In this document: piece by piece, positions 17,310-25,228 of the stretch | How positions within the stretch are numbered: position 1 is the stretch's first letter | Layout: every line of letters starts with the position of its first letter | Source: Actinoplanes sp. L3-i22 | GTDB taxonomy: Bacteria > Actinomycetota > Actinomycetes > Mycobacteriales > Micromonosporaceae | Length of the DNA stretch: 64,000 nt | Direction: 5' to 3' | NCBI RefSeq assembly: GCF_019704555.1 | Contig: NZ_AP024745.1 | Location: 8,068,501-8,132,500 of the forward strand | Program-made: the position numbers and the translations under genes | The notes under the pieces: generated by a model | Told to the model about the DNA's origin: nothing | What the model saw: only the letters and a program-made list of their open reading frames with translations | Databases searched by the model: none

Positions 17310-17702
17310 GTGAGCACGATCATCACCTTCTACACGGCCGCCGACGACGACGCGGCGGAGGAGCCCGGGCCCGGCCGCGACGCGGTGCGGTTCGAGGGCT
17401 TCGACGTCTTCGCGTCCCTCGAGGAGTGGGAGAGCCTGCTGCTCGACCGGTCGGGCGACGAGGTGGACGGGCCCGAGCAGGTCAACGACGAGGTGTCGCC
17501 GATCATCCTGGCCTTCCTGCCCCGGCTCGCCAAGGCCCTCGCCGCAGCGAACCCGGCCGCCCTCGGCGACCTCACCCGGCGGTGGGTGGCGGCCCGCGCG
17601 AAGGACGGGGAGACCCTGGACCCGGCGCTGGCCCGGCGGGTCCTCGACGCGGTGGCCGCGCTGGCGCGGTCGCGGCGCAAGCTCTACTGCCAGGTCGCCT
17701 GA
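17310..17702 (+). CDS. Small acidic hypothetical protein
   Basis: A 130-residue protein, acidic in its first half (DDDAAEEPG, SGDEVDGPEQ) and helical with an Arg-rich C-terminus (ARSRRKLYCQVA). The GTG start is nine bases after the ABC-F stop and in the same direction, so they are probably co-transcribed. I do not recognise a family. It could be a stress or immunity-type accessory protein, but nothing in the sequence says so. Confidence 0.8.
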   Translation: MSTIITFYTAADDDAAEEPGPGRDAVRFEGFDVFASLEEWESLLLDRSGDEVDGPEQVNDEVSPIILAFLPRLAKALAAANPAALGDLTRRWVAARAKDGETLDPALARRVLDAVAALARSRRKLYCQVA

Positions 17703-17735
17703 TCAGAGCACGCGTGCCAAGCCGCACGACGACGG

Positions 17736-18746
17736 TCAGCCGGCCGCGGGTTTGATCCTGGCCAGGAGCGCGGCCGCCTCGGCCGCCGGCAGCTCGGCGG
17801 TGACCTGGACCGACGGGATCATCAGCGGGTAGGCGCGGCCGACGTTCCAGCTCCGGGTGTATGGCGCCGGATCGACGACCGCCACGCGGACGCCGTCGAG
17901 GTGCGGGATGTCGGCGGGCCGGCCCTCGTTCCAGATCCAGGCGCCGTCCGCGTCGGCCAGGTTGAAGTTGCCGCTGATGCCGCCGGGCACGTCCATCCCA
18001 CCGGTGGACGCGGCGGCGACCTCGGCCGGGCTGGGCGCGGAGCCGGGCAGCACCTCGGCGGGAAGTGCCGCCGCGAGCAGCGTGTGCAGCTGGAAGTTGT
18101 CGCCGATGCCGGCGATCGTGACCCGGAACGCGCGGCCCGAGGCGCGGGCCACGACCAGCAGCGTCTCGTCGTCGAGGACCTGGAGCAGGCCGTGCAGCCA
18201 CTGCGCGGCGTCGAAGTACTCCGCGGCGGCGGCGACCGCGGCGGTCAGCTCGGCGCGTTGCGGCAGCGCGGCCCGCACGTCGTGGCGCTGGGACAGGAAC
18301 AGCACCGGCTGCACCCAGTCGTTCGCGGTGAACCACGCCTCGCCGGCCAGCCGGTGCTCCGGCGGCAGGCTCGCCAGGACCGGGCCGATCGCGGCCTCGT
18401 CCTCCGGGTCGGGCAGCTGATCGTCGTCGCCGACGAGCTGCCGGAACTGCTCGGCCGCGGCCAGGACCTCGATCGCCCGGGTGGTGAGCACCGGCAGGAT
18501 CGCCTCGATCTCGCCGCTCTCGCCGGCCATCCCGCCGGCCAGCTGGGCCAGCGAGCTGCCGATCCCGAACGGGATGCTCGCCAGCACCGGCGCGATCCGG
18601 GTCAGCGCCGCGCCGACCTGCTCGGGTGCCGACCTGGGCGTGGTCTTCGCCAGGCCCTGCAACGCTTCGTGGAACCGGTCGGCGTCCCGGGCGGCGTGCG
18701 CGGCCACCAGGACGTCGGCGTATTTGACGACATTCTTTCCGAACAT
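17736..18746 (-). CDS. Hypothetical protein downstream of the glycosidase gene
   Basis: This 336-residue protein has an Ala/Leu-rich helical first half (about 1-215) and a second half richer in strands (from about 230, with GGISGNFNLADADGAWIWNE). No signal peptide or membrane helix is clear. It starts four bases after the glycosidase stop, so it is probably the last gene of the glgA-glycosidase operon. I recognise no family. Position suggests a link to polysaccharide metabolism, but that is only an inference. Confidence 0.82.
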   Translation of the reverse strand: MFGKNVVKYADVLVAAHAARDADRFHEALQGLAKTTPRSAPEQVGAALTRIAPVLASIPFGIGSSLAQLAGGMAGESGEIEAILPVLTTRAIEVLAAAEQFRQLVGDDDQLPDPEDEAAIGPVLASLPPEHRLAGEAWFTANDWVQPVLFLSQRHDVRAALPQRAELTAAVAAAAEYFDAAQWLHGLLQVLDDETLLVVARASGRAFRVTIAGIGDNFQLHTLLAAALPAEVLPGSAPSPAEVAAASTGGMDVPGGISGNFNLADADGAWIWNEGRPADIPHLDGVRVAVVDPAPYTRSWNVGRAYPLMIPSVQVTAELPAAEAAALLARIKPAAG

Positions 18747-18750
18747 CCGA

Positions 18751-20361
18751 TCACGCTACTGGGGCGGTCAACCCCGGGCTGAGCGGGCTCTCGTTGCCGT
18801 TGCGGTCGACCGCGCTCAGGCAGTACGTGCCGTTCGCGACCGGGTACCGATCGGCGATCTCGGCGCCGGCGCGACCGGTGGCGACCAGGCCGGCCGGCCC
18901 GCCGGTGGTGCGGTAGAGCGCCCAGTTCGTGGTGGCCACGCCGCTCTGCGTGAAGATCAGCTTGCCGGTGGCGTCGCGGCGGACGGCGGTCAGCTGGGGC
19001 GTCGCCGGGGCGGCCGCGGTCAGCCGGGCCAGCCGGGGCTGCAGCGCCGGGGAGTTGTAGAACGCCTTGCGGTACCGGGTGACCGCGCCGAGCTTGTCGT
19101 CCCGCACCTGGGTGGCGCTGAAGTGGATCTCGCCCTGCGCGCCGAGCTGCCGGTTGAGGGTCATCTCCCGGCTCAGCATGGTGGGTTTGCTCCAGTCGTT
19201 CTTCTCGCCCACCCGGTAGTCCGCCATGCCGATGTAGAGCTGGACGTTCGTGCCCTTCGTCAGCGCCGTCCACCATTTCAGCATGGTGGTGTAATCGGCC
19301 TTGTCGAACCCGATCGTCCAGTACAACTGCGGCGCGATGTAGTCCAGCCAGCCGGACTGCACCCATTTCCGGGTGTCGGCGTAAATGGTGTCGTAGCTCT
19401 CCAGCCCGTTGGAGGCCGAGCCCTTCACATCGGTGGCCTTGTTGCGCCAGATGCCGAACGGACTGATCCCGAACCTGACCCACGGCTTGGTCTGCTGGAG
19501 CCGGTCGTGCATCTCCTGGACCAGGACGTTCACGTTCTCCCGGCGCCAGTCGGACTTGGACCTGCCGGCGCCGTACTTCTTGAACGAGGCGGCGTCCGGG
19601 AAGTCCTCGTTCGTGCCCTCCGGGTACGGGTAGAAGAAGTCGTCGAAGTGCACGCCGTCGACGTCGTACTTCTGCACCGCCTCGAGCATCGAGTCCTCGA
19701 CGAACTTACGCGCCTCGGGAATTCCCGGGTCGAAGTAGAAACGGCCGGTCTTGCCCTTCGGATAGGCGACCCGCCATTCCGGGTGCAGACGCAGAGGATG
19801 ATTCGGCGCGAGCTTGGCGGCGTCGGTGCCGACGCCGCTCGGGGCCGGCTGCGTTCCCCGGTACGGGTTGAACCACGCATGGAACTCCAGCCCCCGCGCG
19901 TGTGCCTCGGAGACCATGAACGCCATCGGGTCCCAGCCCGGCGACTTCCCGTCGAAGCGGCCGGTGAGCCAGTTCGACCAGGGCGCGTACGCGGACGGCC
20001 AGAACGCGTCCCCGCTGGGCCGCACGTGCACGAAGATCGCGTTGTGGTTCTGCGCGACGGCCAGGTCGAGCCACTTCTCGTACTCGGACTTGACCTTGTC
20101 CTCGCTGAGCCCCGGTTTGCTGGGGAAGTCCAGGTTGTAGACCGTGGTCAGCCACATGCCGCGCAGCTCCCGGGTGGCCCGGGCGGGCTGCCCGGCGCAC
20201 TGCCCGGTGGTCCCGGCCACCGCGCCCGCGCCACCGTTGACCGGCGCGGCCGCGGAGGCCTGGTAGAACGCCGCCCGGACCAGCCCGGCGCCGATCGCCA
20301 GCGCGGCGATCAGGACGACCGACAGGAGCAGCCCGAGGCGGAGACGTTGAACCCCGGTCAC
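18751..20361 (-). CDS. Family 10-like glycosyl hydrolase (DUF187/GHL10), membrane anchored or secreted
   Basis: The 536-residue protein starts with a hydrophobic helix (about 9-30) that is a signal anchor or signal peptide. The GHL10 catalytic barrel follows (about 65-440), with RGMWLTTVYNLDFP, HVRPSGDAFWPS, FHAWFNPYR and YDVDGVHFDDFFYPYP, which carries the conserved acidic pair of the family. The last 90 residues resemble a fibronectin-type module (SAVDRNGNESPLSP). The GTG at 20361 overlaps the glycogen synthase stop (GTGA), so the two are coupled. Members hydrolyse poorly known glycans, some of them peptidoglycan-related. Confidence 0.92.
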   Translation of the reverse strand: MTGVQRLRLGLLLSVVLIAALAIGAGLVRAAFYQASAAAPVNGGAGAVAGTTGQCAGQPARATRELRGMWLTTVYNLDFPSKPGLSEDKVKSEYEKWLDLAVAQNHNAIFVHVRPSGDAFWPSAYAPWSNWLTGRFDGKSPGWDPMAFMVSEAHARGLEFHAWFNPYRGTQPAPSGVGTDAAKLAPNHPLRLHPEWRVAYPKGKTGRFYFDPGIPEARKFVEDSMLEAVQKYDVDGVHFDDFFYPYPEGTNEDFPDAASFKKYGAGRSKSDWRRENVNVLVQEMHDRLQQTKPWVRFGISPFGIWRNKATDVKGSASNGLESYDTIYADTRKWVQSGWLDYIAPQLYWTIGFDKADYTTMLKWWTALTKGTNVQLYIGMADYRVGEKNDWSKPTMLSREMTLNRQLGAQGEIHFSATQVRDDKLGAVTRYRKAFYNSPALQPRLARLTAAAPATPQLTAVRRDATGKLIFTQSGVATTNWALYRTTGGPAGLVATGRAGAEIADRYPVANGTYCLSAVDRNGNESPLSPGLTAPVA

Positions 20362-21551
20362 AGCACCGACCGGTAGACGTCCAGCGTGTCCTCGGCGATC
20401 CGGGCCCAGCTGAAGTGCTCGACCGCGCGGCGCCGGCCGGCCTTGCCCATCTGCTCGGCCAGCTGCGGGTCGTTGAGGACCCGGGCGAGCGTGGCGGTCA
20501 GGTCGGCGACGAACTTCTCCGGCTGCAGCGGGGTGCCGGTGCCGTCCCCGGCCTGCTCGAGCGGGACCAGCAGACCGGTCTCGCCGTCCGCGACGACCTC
20601 GGGGATGCCGCCGGTGGCCGAGGCGACGACCGCGGTCTCGCAGGCCATCGCCTCCAGGTTGACGATGCCCATCGGCTCGTAGATCGACGGGCAGACGAAG
20701 ACCGTGGCGTGCGTGAGGACCTGGATGACCTCGGCCTTGGGCAGCATCTCCTGCACCCAGATGACGCCCTGCGGGTCCCGGGACGCGCGCAGCTCGTCGG
20801 CCAGGGCGGTGACCTCGGCGGCGATCTCCGGGGTGTCCGGGGCCCCGGCCAGCAGGATGATCTGCGCGTCGGACGGCAGGTCCTTGCAGGCCCGCATCAG
20901 GTACGGCAGGCCCTTCTGCCGGGTGATCCGCCCGACGAAGACCACGCTCGGCCGGTTCCGGTCGATGCCCAGCCGGTCGACCACGTCGGTGCCGTGATCG
21001 GGGGCGTAGAGCGCGGTGTCGATGCCGTTGTAGACGACCTGGACCTTGTCCGGGTTGACCGTCGGGTACGCCTTCAGCACGTCCCGCCGCATCCCGGCGC
21101 TCACCGCGATGATCGCGTCGGCGTGCTCGATCGCGGTCCGCTCGCAGAACGAGGAGAGCGCGTAACCGCCGCCGAGCTGCTCGGCCTTCCACGGGCGGAG
21201 CGGCTCCAGGCTGTGCGTGGTCAGCACGTGCGGGATGCCGTGCAGGAGCTTCGCGGTGTGCCCGGCGAAGTTCGCGTACCAGGTGTGGCTGTGCACGATG
21301 CTCGACCCGGCGCAGCCGTCGGCCATCGCGAGGTTCACCCCCATGGTGCGCAGCGCGGCGTTGGCGCCGGCCAGCTCGGCGGGCTCCGGGTACGCCGTGA
21401 CGCCCTCCTCGGTACGCGGCGCACCGAAGCAGTGCACCCGCACGTCGGCGAGCCGCCGCAGGTCCCTGGTCAGGTATTCCAGGTGCACGCCGGCACCGCC
21501 GTACACCTCCGGCGGGTATTCACGGGTCAGAAGGTCCACACGGAGAGCCAC
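20358..21551 (-). CDS. glgA: Actinobacterial GlgA/GlgM-type glycosyltransferase
   Basis: The protein is 397 residues, a GT-B fold GT4 enzyme of the corynebacterial GlgA family (TREYPPEVYGGAGVHLEYLT at the N-terminus, FVGRITRQKGLPYLM at about 200, PSIYEPMGIVNLEAMAC near 300). Members were first called glycogen synthase; the mycobacterial one makes maltose 1-phosphate from ADP-glucose and glucose 1-phosphate (GlgM). Either role uses the product of GlgC. In mycobacteria this gene and glgC are adjacent and divergent; here a GGDEF-EAL gene lies between them. The GTG at 21551 was chosen to keep the family N-terminus. Confidence 0.93.
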   Translation of the reverse strand: MALRVDLLTREYPPEVYGGAGVHLEYLTRDLRRLADVRVHCFGAPRTEEGVTAYPEPAELAGANAALRTMGVNLAMADGCAGSSIVHSHTWYANFAGHTAKLLHGIPHVLTTHSLEPLRPWKAEQLGGGYALSSFCERTAIEHADAIIAVSAGMRRDVLKAYPTVNPDKVQVVYNGIDTALYAPDHGTDVVDRLGIDRNRPSVVFVGRITRQKGLPYLMRACKDLPSDAQIILLAGAPDTPEIAAEVTALADELRASRDPQGVIWVQEMLPKAEVIQVLTHATVFVCPSIYEPMGIVNLEAMACETAVVASATGGIPEVVADGETGLLVPLEQAGDGTGTPLQPEKFVADLTATLARVLNDPQLAEQMGKAGRRRAVEHFSWARIAEDTLDVYRSVL

Positions 21552-21632
21552 GCCCCGCAGGATAGCCCACCGCAACCCGGCGCGACCCGGTCCAGCACCC
21601 GGCCGGCAACCGCCGCCCGATTAGATGTCTGA

Positions 21633-23855
21633 GTGTTCAAGACTCCGCCCGGGTGGCAGTGTGCCCTGATCATCGGGGTGGTGGCGGTCACCGCCACCCA
21701 TCTGCTCGCCGGTACGTCCGGTGGACCGCTCTTCGTCGCGATCCAGGCCGTCGCGCTCGCGTTCGTGGTCCGCGCCCGGTCCGGCACCGGCTGGCGGCTG
21801 GTCGCCGCGTCCCAGCTGGCCGGCCTGGCCTGGACCGCCTGGTGGACGCTCGGACCGTTCCACGCGACGACCACGCAGTCCGGGCTGAGCCTGGCCCCGC
21901 AGTACGCGCTGTTCGGGGCGGGCGCCCTGCTGCTCACCCGGCGCCGCCGGACGATCGGCCTGGCCGAGATCGGCGTCGAGGCCGGCGCGGTGGTGCTCGG
22001 CCTGGCCATGGTGGCCTGGTCGTTCGTGGTCCTGCCGTACCTGGGCACGGCGAACTACCTCCAGGTCAGCAACGCGATGGCCGGGCTCTTCGCGGTCCTG
22101 GACCTGACCATCCTGGCCGCCGCGATGCGCGGCCTCACCGGCCCCCGGCGGATGTCGGCGTGGCTGCTCAGCGCCGCGGGCGCGAGCCTGCTCGGCGGGC
22201 ACCTGGTGTACGCGGCCACGGACAGCGGCGGCACCGGCCCGTTCCTGCCCGGCGGCCTGCCGTTCCTGATCTTCCAGCTCGCCGGGGTGCTGATCGTCGC
22301 CGCCGCGCTGCACCCGGCGGCGGCCGCCCCGGGTGTCGCCGTCCCGGCCCCCACCCAGGTCGACCGGCGGCCGCCGGCCCGGATGGTGGCGATCGCGGTC
22401 GCCGCCCCGCTGCTGCCGATCGCCACCCGCCACGACGAGCCGGCCATCTGGGTCCCGGCGGTGCTCACCTCGGCGCTGTGCGGCCTGCTGGTGCTGCGGA
22501 TCTGGCTGCTGGCCCGGGTCTCCCGGCGGCACGCCCGGGAGGCCGAGCGGCGCTCCACCGCGCTGCGGGCCGCGATCGACGAGCAGGCCGCGCTGCAGCG
22601 GCGCCTGCAGTACCGGGCCGGGCACGACGCGCTGACCGGGCTGGCGAACCGGGACCTGCTGCTGGAACAGCTGGCCGGGCCGGGCGTCCGGGACCGGGCG
22701 CACTGCCTGATCCTGTGCTCGCTGGACGGGTTCAAGGAGGTCAACGACTCGTACGGGCATCCGGTCGGCGACGAGGTGCTGCGCCAGCTGGCCGGGCGCC
22801 TGCTGCTGTTCGCGCCGGAGGCGGTGCTGGTCGCCCGGCTCGGCGGGGACGAGTTCGGGCTGCTGCTGACCGACCCGGGGGTGGCGGCCGAGCTGGCCGC
22901 CCGGGTGCTGGACACGGTGGCCGGGGTGCCGGTGACCGTGGACGACCGGCGGATCCATCTCACCGCCAGTGCGGGGCTGGCCGACGCCGTACCCGGAAAT
23001 CCGCCCTCGGCCGTGCTCGGTGACGCGGACCTGGCGCTGCGCAAGGCCAAGCGGGCGGGCGGAGCCCGGCTCGGGTATTTCGACGACTCCCTGCGGGCGG
23101 AGCAGCACGAGCGCGCGCACCTGGCCGCCGGGCTGCGGCAGGCGCTCGCCGACGAGTCGCTGTTCCTGCACTACCAGCCGGTGGTGGACCCGGCGAGCGG
23201 CCGGATGACCGGGGTCGAGGCGCTGATGCGCTGGCGGCGCGACGGCGAGCTGGTCCCGCCGGCGGTGTTCATCCCGGTCGCCGAGCAGACCGGCCTGATC
23301 GGCGCGATCGGCGACCGGGCGCTGCGGCTGGCGTGTGCCCGGGCCGCCGGATGGTTCCGGCGCGACGGCGTCTACGTGACCGTGAACGTCTCCACGTACC
23401 AGCTGCGCGACCCGTCGTTCGCGGCCACCGTGCTCGGCATCCTGGCCGAGACCGGGCTGGCGCCGGCCGGCCTGGTCCTGGAGATCACCGAGTCGGTGCT
23501 GATCGACGCCGCCGACACGCCGGTGCTCGGCCGGCTGCGCGAGCACGGGATCCGGATCGCGATCGACGATTTCGGAACCGGATATTCCTCGCTGGCGTAC
23601 CTGCGGACCCTGCCGGTCGACATCCTGAAGATCGACCGGTCGTTCATCGGCGACGTCAGCATCACCCGGGCGATCCTGGAACTGGCACGCAGCCAGGACC
23701 TGGTCACGGTGGCCGAGGGGGTGGAGACGGCGACCCAGGCGGAGCAGTTGCGCGAGCTCCGGTGCGACCTCGTCCAGGGCTACTATTTCGGTCGTCCGGC
23801 CGCTCCCGAGGTGATCGAGACACTCATTCGAGAGAGCAGCGCCACGGCGGCTTAA
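21633..23855 (+). CDS. Membrane GGDEF-EAL protein between glgA and glgC
   Basis: This 740-residue protein has a hydrophobic N-terminus of several helices (about 5-300), a GGDEF domain (GGDEF at about 405) and an EAL domain (EAL at about 528). The EAL catalytic set is complete: VNVS, EITES, DDFGTGYSSLAYL, KIDRSF and EGVET. The GGDEF motif is intact, but the I-site position has PEAV-type residues rather than RxxD, so there should be no product inhibition there. It could make or break cyclic di-GMP. It starts 81 bp from the divergent glgA start and ends 58 bp before glgC. Confidence 0.93.
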   Translation: MFKTPPGWQCALIIGVVAVTATHLLAGTSGGPLFVAIQAVALAFVVRARSGTGWRLVAASQLAGLAWTAWWTLGPFHATTTQSGLSLAPQYALFGAGALLLTRRRRTIGLAEIGVEAGAVVLGLAMVAWSFVVLPYLGTANYLQVSNAMAGLFAVLDLTILAAAMRGLTGPRRMSAWLLSAAGASLLGGHLVYAATDSGGTGPFLPGGLPFLIFQLAGVLIVAAALHPAAAAPGVAVPAPTQVDRRPPARMVAIAVAAPLLPIATRHDEPAIWVPAVLTSALCGLLVLRIWLLARVSRRHAREAERRSTALRAAIDEQAALQRRLQYRAGHDALTGLANRDLLLEQLAGPGVRDRAHCLILCSLDGFKEVNDSYGHPVGDEVLRQLAGRLLLFAPEAVLVARLGGDEFGLLLTDPGVAAELAARVLDTVAGVPVTVDDRRIHLTASAGLADAVPGNPPSAVLGDADLALRKAKRAGGARLGYFDDSLRAEQHERAHLAAGLRQALADESLFLHYQPVVDPASGRMTGVEALMRWRRDGELVPPAVFIPVAEQTGLIGAIGDRALRLACARAAGWFRRDGVYVTVNVSTYQLRDPSFAATVLGILAETGLAPAGLVLEITESVLIDAADTPVLGRLREHGIRIAIDDFGTGYSSLAYLRTLPVDILKIDRSFIGDVSITRAILELARSQDLVTVAEGVETATQAEQLRELRCDLVQGYYFGRPAAPEVIETLIRESSATAA

Positions 23856-23876
23856 CCAAAGTTCGTAACACTTTGG
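23856..23876. promoter_or_regulatory. Inverted repeat CCAAAGT-N7-ACTTTGG upstream of glgC
   Basis: A perfect 7-7-7 inverted repeat begins one base after the stop codon of the GGDEF-EAL gene and ends 37 bases before glgC. A TATTAG -10-like hexamer lies at 23898-23903. The symmetry and distance fit an operator at a glgC promoter; it is too weak and too AU-rich to be a good terminator. Confidence 0.45.
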
Positions 23877-23913
23877 GTGGCGGACGGCAGGCCGGGATAT
23901 TAGCGTCCTTGCC

Positions 23914-25146
23914 ATGGCTGTCAAGGTGCTTGCGATCGTTCTGGCCGGTGGAGAAGGCAAGCGCCTGATGCCCCTAACCGCGGACCGGGCCAAACCCGGG
24001 GTCCCGTTCGGGGGCATCTATCGCATGATCGATTTCGTTCTCTCCAACCTCGCCAACGCGGGGTACCTCAAGATCGTCGTGCTGACGCAGTACAAGTCGC
24101 ACTCGCTCGACCGGCACATCTCCAAGACCTGGCGGATGTCGACGCTGCTCGGCAACTACGTCACCCCGGTGCCGGCCCAGCAGCGACTCGGGCCGCGCTG
24201 GTTCGCCGGTTCCGCCGACGCGATCTACCAGAGCCTCAACCTGATCAACGACGAGTCGCCGGACTACGTGATCGTCTTCGGCGCCGACCACATCTACCGC
24301 ATGGACCCGAAGCAGATGGTCAACGACCACATCGCCTCGGGCGCCGCGGTCACGGTGGCCGGCATCCGGCAGCCGCTGTCGCTCGCCGACCAGTTCGGCG
24401 TGATCGACGTCGGTCAGGACGGGAAGCGGATCCAGGCCTTCCGGGAGAAGCCGCGCGACGCCCAGGGCCTGGCCGACTCGCCCGACGAGGTCTACGCGTC
24501 GATGGGCAACTACGTCTTCACCACCCGGGCCCTGTGCGAGGCGGTCAGCGCCGACGCGCTGAACCCGGACAGCAAGCACGACATGGGCGGCAACATCATC
24601 CCGATGCTGGTCGAGCGCGGCGAGGCGAACGTCTACGACTTCCGCGACAACGACGTGCCCGGCGCCACCGAGCGGGACCTCGGCTACTGGCGCGACGTGG
24701 GCACGCTCGACTCGTTCTACGAGGCCCACATGGACCTGATCGCCACCCTGCCGATCTTCAATCTCTACAACCACGAGTGGCCGATCTTCACCAACTACGG
24801 CTCCTGGCCGCCGGCCAAGTTCGTGCACGGCTACGACGACCGCCAGGGCCGGGCCATCGAGTCGATGATCTCCCCCGGGGTGGTCGTCTCCGGCGCCCTG
24901 GTCGAACGCTCGATCATCTCGCCGAACGTCCGGGTCAACTCGTGGGCGCACGTGGAGGGCTCGGTGCTGATGGAGGGCGTCTCGGTGGGCCGGCGCTCGG
25001 TCGTCCGCAACGCCATCATCGACAAGAACGTGTCGATCCCGGAGGGCGCCCAGATCGGTGTCGACCTCGATCGCGATCGCAAGCTCTACACCGTCAGCGA
25101 CAACGGTGTCGTGGTCATCGGCAAAGGACAGAAGATCGAGCTCTGA
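23914..25146 (+). CDS. glgC: Glucose-1-phosphate adenylyltransferase
   Basis: The 410-residue enzyme makes ADP-glucose, the donor for glycogen and maltose 1-phosphate synthesis. The nucleotide-binding loop is [11 protein letters not shown] near residue 11, followed by [19 protein letters not shown], the ADP-glucose site segment [10 protein letters not shown] (about 128), and a C-terminal left-handed beta-helix (about 295-405) that binds effectors. Length and motifs are standard. It is flanked on both sides by GGDEF-EAL genes, which is not usual. A hairpin follows the stop. Confidence 0.97.
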   Translation: MAVKVLAIVLAGGEGKRLMPLTADRAKPGVPFGGIYRMIDFVLSNLANAGYLKIVVLTQYKSHSLDRHISKTWRMSTLLGNYVTPVPAQQRLGPRWFAGSADAIYQSLNLINDESPDYVIVFGADHIYRMDPKQMVNDHIASGAAVTVAGIRQPLSLADQFGVIDVGQDGKRIQAFREKPRDAQGLADSPDEVYASMGNYVFTTRALCEAVSADALNPDSKHDMGGNIIPMLVERGEANVYDFRDNDVPGATERDLGYWRDVGTLDSFYEAHMDLIATLPIFNLYNHEWPIFTNYGSWPPAKFVHGYDDRQGRAIESMISPGVVVSGALVERSIISPNVRVNSWAHVEGSVLMEGVSVGRRSVVRNAIIDKNVSIPEGAQIGVDLDRDRKLYTVSDNGVVVIGKGQKIEL

Positions 25147-25159
25147 GCGTACGGCGTGA

Positions 25160-25193
25160 GACCCGTCCCGTAGTTTGCTCCACGGCACGGGTC
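25160..25193 (+). terminator. Hairpin after glgC
   Basis: GACCCGT at 25160-25166 pairs with ACGGGTC at 25187-25193, with three more inner base pairs after one mismatch and a 12-base loop. There is no U-run. It lies between the glgC stop and the next gene and would separate them partly. Confidence 0.55.
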
Positions 25194-25228
25194 CTCAGTC
25201 CGTCCGGTTCGGTGCCGATACCGGTGGT

